Of a stretch of 64,000 nucleotides of DNA, positions 42,362 through 50,796 are shown piece after piece (position 1 is the stretch's first letter; each line of letters starts with the position of its first letter). This stretch comes from Rhizobium aethiopicum (GTDB lineage Bacteria; Pseudomonadota; Alphaproteobacteria; Rhizobiales; Rhizobiaceae). Position numbers and translations under genes: made by a program. The notes under the pieces were generated by a model. That model did not search any database. It was not told where the DNA came from and saw nothing but the letters and a program-made list of their open reading frames with translations. The stretch lies in NCBI RefSeq assembly GCF_900094625.1, contig NZ_FMAJ01000005.1, forward strand, positions 310,001-374,000, given 5' to 3'.

Positions 42362-44013
42362 CTTGCTTTCCAGTTCGCATTGTCGGGGATCGACCGCTGA
42401 GGCACGACGACCTGGATGATCGACGGGCTGTTCAGGTTTTCTTTGGCGCCGTTTATGGCGCTCTGCAGTTCGCCATAGGTATCCACTTTCCAGCCTTGGC
42501 AGCCAAAGACCTCTGCCAACTTGCTGTAATTCCATCGGTGCAGAATGCATGAATTGTAGAACGGCTTGTTGCCATGGAAGACCGATGCATCGGCAAGCCA
42601 CTGCTCCACGCCATAGATGCCGTTGTCCATCACGAAGACGATCGGGTTGAGGTTGAAACGGGTTTGCGTCGAGAGGCATTGAGCGGTCATCTGAAACCCG
42701 CCATCCCCCGCAAAGACCAGCAGCCTCTGTTTATCTTGCTTCGCCAGCGAAACCCCGGTCGCGGCCGGGCCGATATAACCGATCGCCGAATAGGATGATT
42801 GGACGATGAAACCGCGACGAGCACCCACTTCAAGAAGCAGGCTCCCGAAATAATTCAAACTAGCGTCCGCACCAACGATCGTATTTCCGTCGATCTGCTG
42901 CTGAATGAAATCATAGAAGCCCTGATAGGTGATTTCGGCTGCCGGATTCACGACCGGCGCTCGCCGAACCGTTTTCGCCGGAAGAGTTTGGGTTTTGCAC
43001 GTCAGCCTTTTGTCGATCAAGCCGTTGACGAGATCCGCCAGCGCAACCTGTGCGTTGAAGATCGTGCCATATTTTACCGTATCCCAAGAGGCGAATGCGG
43101 TTTTATCGAGATCGATAGGCCAGCCCAAATCGTTGATATCAGTCAACCAGACACCCAGCGCCAATACGAAGTCGGCGTCTTTGACCAAAGACTGGACATA
43201 GGGTGACGACGATTTGCCATCAAAGACCCCGGCAAATTGGACATCGTCTTCCGACAGGATGGCCTTGCTCAGAAGCTCGGTCACGTAGGGAATTTTGAGG
43301 TCCCGAATGAGCCGCTCCGCCTGGTCGTGAAGGCCAAACCGGTCGATCTCGACGCCGATCCAGATCAAGGGTTTGGTGGCATTCTCCAATCTTTCGCTGA
43401 TTTGCGCGATCGACTGATTGAGACTGTCCTCGTCGGATATGACGGGCGCCGCCTTCAATGCATTCGACGGGCGTGCGCATTCGAGGTCGACCATATCCTC
43501 CAGCAACTCGATATAGACCGGACGTCTTTCCGTGATGCACTGTGTCAGCGCATAGTCTATGAGCATTGGCGCAAGATGAGGGCTGTCGATGCGGACGGTA
43601 GCGGCGGTTATGTATTCGAACACCTGAAGATCCGTTTCCCGTCCGCTGATGAAGTGATGTGAACTGTAGCCGGTTTGTTCGAATGTCAGCGTTTTCTGAA
43701 TGCTTGGCGCACCGTTGATCAGAACGACCGGCACTTTCTCGACGTAAGATCCGGCGATCGCATTTGTTGCGCAAAGCGAGCCTGCGGAATAGGTGACGCA
43801 CAGCGCGCCAATTCCCCTCAGTCTCGCATAGCCGTCGGCCGCATAACCGGCATTCAGTTCGTTCACCTCTTCGATGACCTGAATACCGCTCTTCTCGACA
43901 TAGCTGTTTACCCATTCGATCGAATAATCGCCCGCTACGGAAAACAGGTGTCCCAAGCCCAGTTCGCCAAGTCTGTCGACCAGATATTGCCCAACCGTGT
44001 ATGTATCGCCCAT
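42358..44013 (-). CDS. ThDP-dependent 2-keto-acid decarboxylase (pyruvate/indolepyruvate type)
   Basis: A 551-residue enzyme of the pyruvate decarboxylase/IpdC family. The catalytic Glu is in IEEVNELNAGYAADGYAR (about residue 50), the tandem His in TGYSSHHFISGR (about 112-113), and the ThDP motif GDGGFQMT...DN is in the C-terminal domain (about 435-465). It decarboxylates a 2-keto acid to an aldehyde. Whether that is pyruvate, indolepyruvate or a sugar-derived keto acid is not decidable; context favours the last. It is the final gene of the nine-gene minus-strand set and follows the MBL-fold gene by 38 nt. Confidence 0.85.
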   Translation of the reverse strand: MGDTYTVGQYLVDRLGELGLGHLFSVAGDYSIEWVNSYVEKSGIQVIEEVNELNAGYAADGYARLRGIGALCVTYSAGSLCATNAIAGSYVEKVPVVLINGAPSIQKTLTFEQTGYSSHHFISGRETDLQVFEYITAATVRIDSPHLAPMLIDYALTQCITERRPVYIELLEDMVDLECARPSNALKAAPVISDEDSLNQSIAQISERLENATKPLIWIGVEIDRFGLHDQAERLIRDLKIPYVTELLSKAILSEDDVQFAGVFDGKSSSPYVQSLVKDADFVLALGVWLTDINDLGWPIDLDKTAFASWDTVKYGTIFNAQVALADLVNGLIDKRLTCKTQTLPAKTVRRAPVVNPAAEITYQGFYDFIQQQIDGNTIVGADASLNYFGSLLLEVGARRGFIVQSSYSAIGYIGPAATGVSLAKQDKQRLLVFAGDGGFQMTAQCLSTQTRFNLNPIVFVMDNGIYGVEQWLADASVFHGNKPFYNSCILHRWNYSKLAEVFGCQGWKVDTYGELQSAINGAKENLNSPSIIQVVVPQRSIPDNANWKAS

Positions 44014-44051
44014 GGTCCAACGGCTCCCCTGTTGACGACAATTGACCTTTA

Positions 44052-44876
44052 TTAGAACTCGCTCGCGTTATCGAATAAGCGCGGTATGTATATGTCGAAT
44101 ATTCCGGGGCATTTTCGCTCGGGAAATCTTTCCAGCAGGAAGCGCTTGAAAGCATCATTGGTGAGTCCGTTGCCGGCGGCCTCCATGGCGGCGGACAAAT
44201 ACTCTATATTTTTGGCAACTTCGTTCTTGTCGGCCGGAAAGCCGTGGCCGGGAAGGAACAGCTCATAGTCGGACAGCAGCATGCCCTGCAAAATCCCGAT
44301 CCAATGCTCCATGTATTTCGTCAGATAGAGGTGCGTTCCGCTGTAGATCAGGTCTTGCGCAATAAAAACGCCCACGTCCGGAAGACCTATGGTGAGGAGA
44401 AAATCGATCTCCGTATCAACGACCTCATCAAATACGTATTTGACTCCGTCGATGATCTCGTGGCCGGCGCGAACCGTATTTTCGGGAATCACCAAGCTCT
44501 TCGGAGCGAGGTTGCCCAATTTCCAATGGTCATCCAGGGAATCCTGCCCATGCTGCTTCAGGAACTCCTTCGTTTCCGACAACGTATGAATCGGAATGTC
44601 GTTGAATGCGGCTCCCAGGCCGAACCAATGGTCGGGGTGCCTGTGCGACAGGTAAATCCGGTCGATTTCCTTGCCGATACTGTCGGCATACGCCCTGAAT
44701 TGCAGCGCATAGGGAACGAGGAATTGCCCATCGACAAGAACAAGCTTGTTCCTACTTTCGATGATGTGCGTTGCATTGGCGATATTGTCATCCGTGAAAG
44801 CTGAAATGAAGGTATGAATACGGACATCGCCTGCTCGCCTGACGATTTTGATGGGATCCGGCAATTGCGCCACCAT
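44052..44876 (-). CDS. Metallo-beta-lactamase-fold hydrolase
   Basis: A 274-residue MBL-fold protein. The metal motif is SHRHPDHWFG, a later metal-ligand Asp lies in FIAQDLIYSG, and a C-terminal His in LFLPGHGFP. There is no signal peptide. Family members hydrolyse thioesters, lactones and other small molecules; in this gene set a lactone from sugar oxidation is a reasonable guess. The ATG at 44876 follows GGGAG. A longer frame to 44975 gives a Cys/Pro-rich start that looks spurious. Gaps of about 115 nt before it and 38 nt after it on the same strand support one operon. Confidence 0.78.
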   Translation of the reverse strand: MVAQLPDPIKIVRRAGDVRIHTFISAFTDDNIANATHIIESRNKLVLVDGQFLVPYALQFRAYADSIGKEIDRIYLSHRHPDHWFGLGAAFNDIPIHTLSETKEFLKQHGQDSLDDHWKLGNLAPKSLVIPENTVRAGHEIIDGVKYVFDEVVDTEIDFLLTIGLPDVGVFIAQDLIYSGTHLYLTKYMEHWIGILQGMLLSDYELFLPGHGFPADKNEVAKNIEYLSAAMEAAGNGLTNDAFKRFLLERFPERKCPGIFDIYIPRLFDNASEF

Positions 44877-44991
44877 AGGTATCTCCCTGATTTCAAGGTC
44901 GTTTGCTGAGGTTTGACGTTCCCCCGGGCATGGCGGAGACGTGGTTCCCCAGCATTCCCGGTTTTGTTTCCACATGTGCGCCAGGGCGCCA

Positions 44992-46014
44992 TCATGGGTT
45001 AGATCGACGGGCGTGGGACGCGATTTTCTCCTCCAATGTCCTCAGGGCGGTGCGCGCAACGTCGTAGGCGCTATCGACGCCCGCCTCCGGCGCGTCCTCG
45101 CCGGGCCGCCAGAAGCGTCTGCGCGTCATTCGCATCGAGCTCGCGAAGGGGGGAATCGCGTTAAAGACTTCGACGAGATAAGGGCCGGAATAGACCGGCT
45201 CGATTTCGTCCAGCATGATCTCCCAGGGAATCCAGCTATCTCTGACCGCGCCCCGGTCCGGCGCTGAGATATGAACGTAATTCAGCCGGCTTTGCTGTGC
45301 TGCCCGGGCGACATTTTCCCTGAATATTGCCGGCCCCTGGCTTTCCATCACGACCTGAGCCGTATCGATCGTGACTCCACAGACAGGGATGTCGGCGCTT
45401 TCGAGAAAATCCAGCGCTTCCGAGACCATGGTCGGCCCGGGTGTCTCCCAATTCTTGACGGGTTCGATGGCGAGCTTCACCCTCTTCTCGGCAGAATATT
45501 GCGCCAATTCCCGGAAGACGGAGGCGGCCGCCGCATATCGTGGCTTCATCCAATCCTGAAGCGCGTCGCTCCAGATCCCTTCACCGTCATCCGTCAGCGG
45601 AAAGATCCCATAGGGGTACAGGAACGGCCCCGACATGATCGTATTTTCCCCGCCCAGCACCGAGGTAATGTCGACGCGCGATTTGAGATAGGACAAAGCC
45701 TGCTTGCGCTGCTCCTCGTAGGGCGAGGTCGGATCGAAGGTTCGCGTGGTCCCCACATTGGTTGTGAACTTCACATCCCGGAAGCCTGCCTGATCGAACG
45801 CCCTCTTGAGGCTGATATAGCTTTCAACCTCAGCATGATGACCGACATGGGCCGGTCCTGGGGCGATATGCACATCGAAGCCGGTGTAGCCGATCTCGGT
45901 AAGAGCTTTCAGATGTCTGACGAGAACCTGAGTATAGCCCGCGTCATTCGGCCTCAAATCGGCTGTAAACATAAAGAAGCTGAAATAGATATCTCGCCTG
46001 CGTGCCTCTTCCAT
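44992..46014 (-). CDS. Sugar phosphate isomerase/epimerase-like TIM-barrel protein
   Basis: A 340-residue AP-endonuclease-2/xylose-isomerase-like TIM barrel. Candidate metal ligands appear in order: Glu in LAIEPVKNWE, Asp in GVTIDTAQV, His in NYVHISAPDRG, Glu in YLVEVFNA. Relatives include epimerases, dehydratases and 3-keto-glycoside-cleaving enzymes. The ATG at 46014 has GGAG 8 nt upstream; the ATG at 46020 is too near it. It lies in the GH15/GMC gene set. The substrate is unknown. It is more distant from the IolE-like neighbour than a recent duplicate would be. Confidence 0.78.
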   Translation of the reverse strand: MEEARRRDIYFSFFMFTADLRPNDAGYTQVLVRHLKALTEIGYTGFDVHIAPGPAHVGHHAEVESYISLKRAFDQAGFRDVKFTTNVGTTRTFDPTSPYEEQRKQALSYLKSRVDITSVLGGENTIMSGPFLYPYGIFPLTDDGEGIWSDALQDWMKPRYAAAASVFRELAQYSAEKRVKLAIEPVKNWETPGPTMVSEALDFLESADIPVCGVTIDTAQVVMESQGPAIFRENVARAAQQSRLNYVHISAPDRGAVRDSWIPWEIMLDEIEPVYSGPYLVEVFNAIPPFASSMRMTRRRFWRPGEDAPEAGVDSAYDVARTALRTLEEKIASHARRSNP

Positions 46015-46147
46015 CTTCATCGCTCCAGCTGTGGCTATCCAGTAATGCGTGGTTCAGGATGATGTCTCGCCCGGCATTGTGATGAGGCGAGGTCGGTCCC
46101 GCCTCCTTCACATTGCCATCGGGCTGAAACAAACGGTCCGCGCCGGG

Positions 46148-47086
46148 CTACCATCCAAGCAGCTTGCGCAGATATTCGCGGCCCATTTTCGCGTATTGCA
46201 GCGGATTGGCCTTGGCCGGGTCCTGCTCTGCCTCGACGCAGATCCACCCGGCGAAATCCGCCTCGGCCAACGCATCGAGAATTTCCGGAAAGGTCTCGAT
46301 GGAACCGTCACCTGGCACGGTGAATATCCCCGCCTCGATCCCTTGCTGGAAGGACAATTCGCTGTTGTGAATCCTCGCAACCACCTCGGCGCGAATGTCT
46401 TTCAGGTGAACATGCTTGATGCGGTGGCCGTATTTTCTGGCCAGCGCCAGCGGATCGACACCGGCAGCCGCCTGGTGCGCGGTGTCGAGAAGCATGTTGA
46501 CCAGGCGAGGATCCGTCTCGTCCATCAGCCGGTGGATCGCTTCCGTCTTCATCACCCCCGTTCCGAGATGCGGGTGATAGCAGAGCCGGCGGTTACGGGC
46601 CCTGGCTTTCTCTCCCGCCGCGTGCAGGCCTTCGATCAGCTGTTTCCACTGGTCCTCGGAGAATTCGGGGCAGTTCGGGAACAGGGCGACCGGAAGCGGA
46701 TTGACCGCTCCGCCAAACTCCGCAACGACGAGATCGGCCCTGCGCGGATCGTCGCTGCCGCCTTCCATCGCTTCGAGGAAATCGAGCTGAGCATCGACGC
46801 TTTCAAGCGTATGACGATTCATCGCCTTGATGGTGAAGTAAGTGCTCACCCAAGGCTCGGAAATCCTTAATCCCCTGAGTTCGAGGGCAGGCCGCAGGAT
46901 TTTCGGATCCGTCGGATATTTATGGCCGACGCCGCATCCGACATAGCCGGCGAGCGCCATCTCACTCAGTGCCTGCTCGTAGGGGATGCCGATGTCGATG
47001 TTGATAAAATCGTCATTCCACCAGAGCGTGGGGATGACACCGAGCCAGACCTTGGCGGGCGTCAGTCGATGCAGATATGTCGTCAT
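46148..47086 (-). CDS. IolE-like sugar dehydratase/isomerase, TIM barrel
   Basis: A 312-residue protein resembling inosose dehydratase IolE: an early VWLGVIPTLWWNDDF, then GCGVGHKYP, RLCYHPHLGTGV, MLLDTAHQAAAGVDPLALARKYGHRIKHVHLKDI, and WICVEAEQDP near the end. The His, Asp and Glu positions of the metal site are present. IolE removes water from a keto-inositol. Here, with no other iol gene, it may act on a 3-keto-sugar or related product of the GMC dehydrogenase. It starts 39 nt after the dehydrogenase small subunit. Confidence 0.8.
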   Translation of the reverse strand: MTTYLHRLTPAKVWLGVIPTLWWNDDFINIDIGIPYEQALSEMALAGYVGCGVGHKYPTDPKILRPALELRGLRISEPWVSTYFTIKAMNRHTLESVDAQLDFLEAMEGGSDDPRRADLVVAEFGGAVNPLPVALFPNCPEFSEDQWKQLIEGLHAAGEKARARNRRLCYHPHLGTGVMKTEAIHRLMDETDPRLVNMLLDTAHQAAAGVDPLALARKYGHRIKHVHLKDIRAEVVARIHNSELSFQQGIEAGIFTVPGDGSIETFPEILDALAEADFAGWICVEAEQDPAKANPLQYAKMGREYLRKLLGW

Positions 47087-47125
47087 GGCAATGATCCAGT
47101 TCTTTGAAGACGAGCGGACGTGACG

Positions 47126-47617
47126 TCAGGTCAGGTTTTGGAAATCGAGAGCCGGAGAAAAAGCCGGAATCTTCGGCGGAAAGGCCCAGGAGCCGAAACC
47201 TTGCCCCTTGGCGCCTGCAGGGTGGGCTCCGATCGCCTTCCAGAGCAGCCCCTCGATATAGGCATCGGGAGAAACAACGAAGGTGATATTCGCAGGCCTG
47301 GGGCCAAAGCGCTCCGTCCAGGCGGAGGACAGCTCGAACCAGGTGCCGGAATACCAGAGCTTGATCAGCGCGCGGGCCACGTCTCCCAGCAATTCATTGC
47401 CGAGAATGGTCGTGCGAACTGCCTGGATACGCGCCTTACTTTCCGGAGGTGGCAGGGCGGTGAACGCGGCCAGCAGCGCGTCGGTGATCTCGCCGCCGAC
47501 CACCTTGTCGAGCGTGGCGAGATAGGTTTCCGCCAGGCCAGTTCCCAGAAGATCGAAGTGGGAGAAAGCCGTTAATTCGGCGGAAAGACCCAGGAATGGC
47601 TCGAAACGGCTGGTCAT
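47126..47617 (-). CDS. GMC dehydrogenase small (gamma) subunit-like protein
   Basis: A 163-residue protein resembling small subunits of membrane-associated sugar and polyol dehydrogenases (FAD-sorbitol dehydrogenase small-subunit type). The typical LARALIKLWYSGTW-like helix is present (ALIKLWYSGTWFEL, about 86-99), with a C-terminal aromatic tail (FGSWAFPPKIP). Most relatives have a twin-arginine signal that carries the large subunit out; none is seen here, so the complex may stay in the cytosol. The start overlaps the stop of the ferritin-like gene by 4 nt. It should pair with the GMC oxidoreductase encoded two genes upstream. Confidence 0.7.
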   Translation of the reverse strand: MTSRFEPFLGLSAELTAFSHFDLLGTGLAETYLATLDKVVGGEITDALLAAFTALPPPESKARIQAVRTTILGNELLGDVARALIKLWYSGTWFELSSAWTERFGPRPANITFVVSPDAYIEGLLWKAIGAHPAGAKGQGFGSWAFPPKIPAFSPALDFQNLT

Positions 47618-48732
47618 GCGTTCACCTCCGCCTGCCGGGTGACGGCTGGTTGTTTGATGCCGCCGGGGATCTGATAGGTGGGGCTGCCGTTCTTACCGGG
47701 GTGCTTCGGCAGCGGATTGCGGATGAGTTCGAGGATCATGTTGCGGAATTCGAACATCATCGGAACGGCCTCCAGCAGCAGGCTGGGCTGGCCGTTAAAG
47801 GCTCGCGTCAAAAGCTGGAGAAATTCGCCATAGCGGGTGTTGAAGGCGATCGCCGCCTCACGCAGTTCCGAACCCTCGAATATGTCCTCCACTTTCAGGT
47901 TCTCTTTTATGGGATAGGCGCCCTCCCAATCGACCTGCAAGTGCGGACCCGTGGGGTGGCCGGGCTGGTCGCCCTTCTGGTAATAGCGGCCTTTGACCAG
48001 TTCCTCGAAACGATAGTAGTGGGCCAGTTCGTGGTCGTCATCGTCGTAGATACCGCCGCCGTCGCCCTCGCCCTGTTCGATGATGAGCTCGATGGCTTCC
48101 AAGGCGCTTTTCAAATCGGTCACGGGAAACAGCTCACCGCCGCCGGAGTAATAATATTCCGAGGTGATCTGGCGCGACCCGTCGCCGGTAAAGATGGTTG
48201 TGCCCGCCCCATGCGCTTCCGCTTCCAGGTATTTGATGCCTTCCGCGATCGCCGAGTAGAACTCGCCGATACTGTAGAAATGGAAGTCCTCATGCCTCGG
48301 ATGGCTGGCAAGCGCGGTGATATCAGGCGGAGTTTTGCGGTATATCAGGCCCTTGCCGACGAGATGTTCAGGACGCTGGGCCGGCCGCTCGATTTTCAGG
48401 AAGGTCGCTAGCGCCTCACGGCCGAAAGCCTGGATGCCGACCTTGAAATCGGTCTCGCCGTCCGGCAGGGCGGCGGGATATCTCGCTACGAAGTCCGGCC
48501 TGACAAGATCCGGTTTGCCGCCGATGGCATTGAGAATATTGGCCGCGATCGTCAGATGCAGCATTTCTTCCACGACGATCACGCGCAAAACCTGGGTTGC
48601 ATCCTGGTTGACGCCGGGCTTGATCGAGTAAAGCGCCGTCAGATACGGCGGAATCGTCGCATGTTCGAGCTGCATCGCCCGGTAGAGGAACTCTTTCAGC
48701 TCATCGAGCGTCTTGATACTGTAGGAATCCAT
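47614..48732 (-). CDS. Ferritin-like (VioB/iminophenylpyruvate dimer synthase-type domain) protein
   Basis: A 372-residue protein whose N-terminal part (about 10-230) is a ferritin-like four-helix domain of the type found in VioB and RebD: LYRAMQLEHATIPPYLTALYSI and VIVVEEMLHLTIAANILNAIGG, giving the E...EExxH metal ligands. A second part (about 240-372) includes an Asp-rich DDDDHELAHYYRFEELV. VioB is about 1000 residues and joins imine monomers; this is a short stand-alone version whose activity is unknown. The ATG at 48732 has GGAG 7 nt upstream. It lies between the GMC oxidoreductase and the small subunit, so it may serve that complex. Confidence 0.72.
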   Translation of the reverse strand: MDSYSIKTLDELKEFLYRAMQLEHATIPPYLTALYSIKPGVNQDATQVLRVIVVEEMLHLTIAANILNAIGGKPDLVRPDFVARYPAALPDGETDFKVGIQAFGREALATFLKIERPAQRPEHLVGKGLIYRKTPPDITALASHPRHEDFHFYSIGEFYSAIAEGIKYLEAEAHGAGTTIFTGDGSRQITSEYYYSGGGELFPVTDLKSALEAIELIIEQGEGDGGGIYDDDDHELAHYYRFEELVKGRYYQKGDQPGHPTGPHLQVDWEGAYPIKENLKVEDIFEGSELREAAIAFNTRYGEFLQLLTRAFNGQPSLLLEAVPMMFEFRNMILELIRNPLPKHPGKNGSPTYQIPGGIKQPAVTRQAEVNA

Positions 48733-48830
48733 GCTCATGCTCCGTGAAAGATAAGTTGGGTGCACCGGCCGGCTTCTTGTCGCTTGCATCGAACCATCGG
48801 TTCGTTCGCGCGCTGGATGCCGGCCTTCGT

Positions 48831-50702
48831 TCAATGCAGAGACTTGAGAATGTTGCGACCGCTTCGGAAGCACATGGCGGCCAGCGTCAAGGTGACATTG
48901 GCCGTGCCGATCGTCGGCATGCTGCCGCCGCCCACGAGATAGAGATTTTCGTGGTCCCAACTGCGCTGGTTCTTGTCCACGACGGAATTGGTCTTCGTCG
49001 TTCCCATGATATGGGTGCCGGCCAGATGATTGCCGCCGCGGATCGCATAGCCTTGTCCCTCATAGGCCACATAGCCGAAATCGCTGGGGTCGTAGCGGGT
49101 GTAATCCTGCGCGCCGAGACGGGTAAAGACGGTGCGCGCAAACTGGCGGCCATAGGCCGCACCCTTCATGGTGTATTCCGGAACCGTGAAGGACAGGATG
49201 GGCCGCATGTTGCCCAGAGCATCGGTATATTGCGGATCCACCGTAATGCGGTTGCTTTCGACGGGCATGACCTCGATCATGAATGCCAGCAGCAACTGCC
49301 GCGAAACCTGCTCGATCATGCCGCGCCGAAGATCCGCCCCGTAGAGGTTGCGATCATCCACCAGTTCGAGAAGGTCGGAGGTCGGCGAACCCGTGGCCCA
49401 ACCCCAGCCGTCATTATGGATATCGATGGCGAAGGCGGCTTGCTTTTCCCGGAAAGGGCCGTCCCGCAGGTCGACGATACCGCCCGTCGAACTGGTTCCG
49501 CGCATGGTGCCACAGATTTCCGGCATCAGCGCCCAGTTCAGCAGATAGGCGTGGTCCATCAGATTGCGTCCGACAAGACCGCTGGTGCTGCGCAGGCCGG
49601 AGGCCAGCATGAGACGCGCCGTTTCGATGGCGCCTGCCGCAAGCACGAAAATCTTGCCCTTCACGGTGATGGTCTCGTGGGCCGGTGAGGCCGGGTCCTT
49701 GTAAATCTTGACCTCGAGAGAGCGGACTTTCCCGCTATCCGGATCGATGTTGACTTTCGATGCGACGGCCTGCGGCAACAATTCGACAAGCCGCTCGCCC
49801 CTTTCCCCGCTTAGAGCGAACGCCTTGGCAAGTGATTTGCCGGAGTGGTATCGCGCTTGCACGGGACAGAGCGGTACGCAGTTGGTGTTGCCCTGGCAGC
49901 GACCGCCCTCTTCGACCTGATGCGTATCGACTGCGCCGATTGGACGGTAGCCCTTCCCACCGTCATAGGCCGGGTTTGGTATGCCATTGCGCCCCTGCGG
50001 ATAGGGCCTGACCTTCAGGGGATAGGTCTTGTCGTAAAGTTCGACGCTGGTGCCCTCGATGCCCTTGTTGACCTGCTGATCCAGATAGGAAAGCGGGATG
50101 CCGCGCATGGGAAAGACATAGTCGTCCGGGAAGGTCTGCCCGAGATATTGCTGATCTTCGACATTCGCCGATACGCCGATTTCCCGCTCGGCCAGGCGGT
50201 AATCCTCCTCGACTTCCTCAAAGCTCAGCGGCCAGTCCAGCCCCTGGCCGAAAAGCGTGCGCGTTTTGAAATCCGAGCGAAGCAGACGGGGCGTTTTCGC
50301 CTCCCAGTGCATGGTCGTTCCGCCGAAAATGCGGGTATATACCGTATCACTGACATAAGGGCCGGATTGAACTATATAGTTCGAGCTATCGGTTTCCCCC
50401 GCCTGCAGCTTGCGAAGCTGCGGGCTGCGGGGTATGGCTGCGTTCGCGTTCAGCGGAAAGGGCGACTGGTTGTCCTTGGAGGCTGCCGAATAAAAAGTCG
50501 TCAGCAGATTGTCATAGCCTGCGAGAGTACTATTGGCACCGGTTCCGGCTTCAAGGATAAGGACGCGCTTGCCGGCTTCCGCAGCCTGCTTGGCAATGAT
50601 TGCTCCGGAAACGCCGCTGCCGACGATCACGATATCATAGTCATCAGACTCTGCGACGGTTTTGGCATCGGCTCTTATCGCCGATTCGAGGGGGAAAAGC
50701 AC
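48831..50702 (-). CDS. GMC-family FAD-dependent sugar/alcohol oxidoreductase
   Basis: A 623-residue GMC oxidoreductase. The FAD motif is VIVGSGVSGAIIAKQAAEAG (about 25-44) followed by LILEAG; FGGTTMHWEAKTPRL is near 125; the catalytic His is in GGNHLAGTHIMGT and the second Asn in GTANVTLTLA. A Cys cluster, CQGNTNCVPLCPVQA (about 268-282), is shared with gluconate, fructose and glucoside-3-dehydrogenase large subunits. The start is GTG at 50702 with GGAGG 8 nt upstream. It lacks a signal peptide. With the small subunit gene nearby it probably oxidises a sugar hydroxyl and passes electrons to a carrier. Confidence 0.87.
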   Translation of the reverse strand: MLFPLESAIRADAKTVAESDDYDIVIVGSGVSGAIIAKQAAEAGKRVLILEAGTGANSTLAGYDNLLTTFYSAASKDNQSPFPLNANAAIPRSPQLRKLQAGETDSSNYIVQSGPYVSDTVYTRIFGGTTMHWEAKTPRLLRSDFKTRTLFGQGLDWPLSFEEVEEDYRLAEREIGVSANVEDQQYLGQTFPDDYVFPMRGIPLSYLDQQVNKGIEGTSVELYDKTYPLKVRPYPQGRNGIPNPAYDGGKGYRPIGAVDTHQVEEGGRCQGNTNCVPLCPVQARYHSGKSLAKAFALSGERGERLVELLPQAVASKVNIDPDSGKVRSLEVKIYKDPASPAHETITVKGKIFVLAAGAIETARLMLASGLRSTSGLVGRNLMDHAYLLNWALMPEICGTMRGTSSTGGIVDLRDGPFREKQAAFAIDIHNDGWGWATGSPTSDLLELVDDRNLYGADLRRGMIEQVSRQLLLAFMIEVMPVESNRITVDPQYTDALGNMRPILSFTVPEYTMKGAAYGRQFARTVFTRLGAQDYTRYDPSDFGYVAYEGQGYAIRGGNHLAGTHIMGTTKTNSVVDKNQRSWDHENLYLVGGGSMPTIGTANVTLTLAAMCFRSGRNILKSLH

Positions 50703-50796
50703 TTTGGTCCTCCATTATTCCCGGAAGCCGCGTCAGGCTTTGCGGATCATGTGTTCTGGACTCAATCGAGATTTCAGACCGGGCGACCTGAAATCG

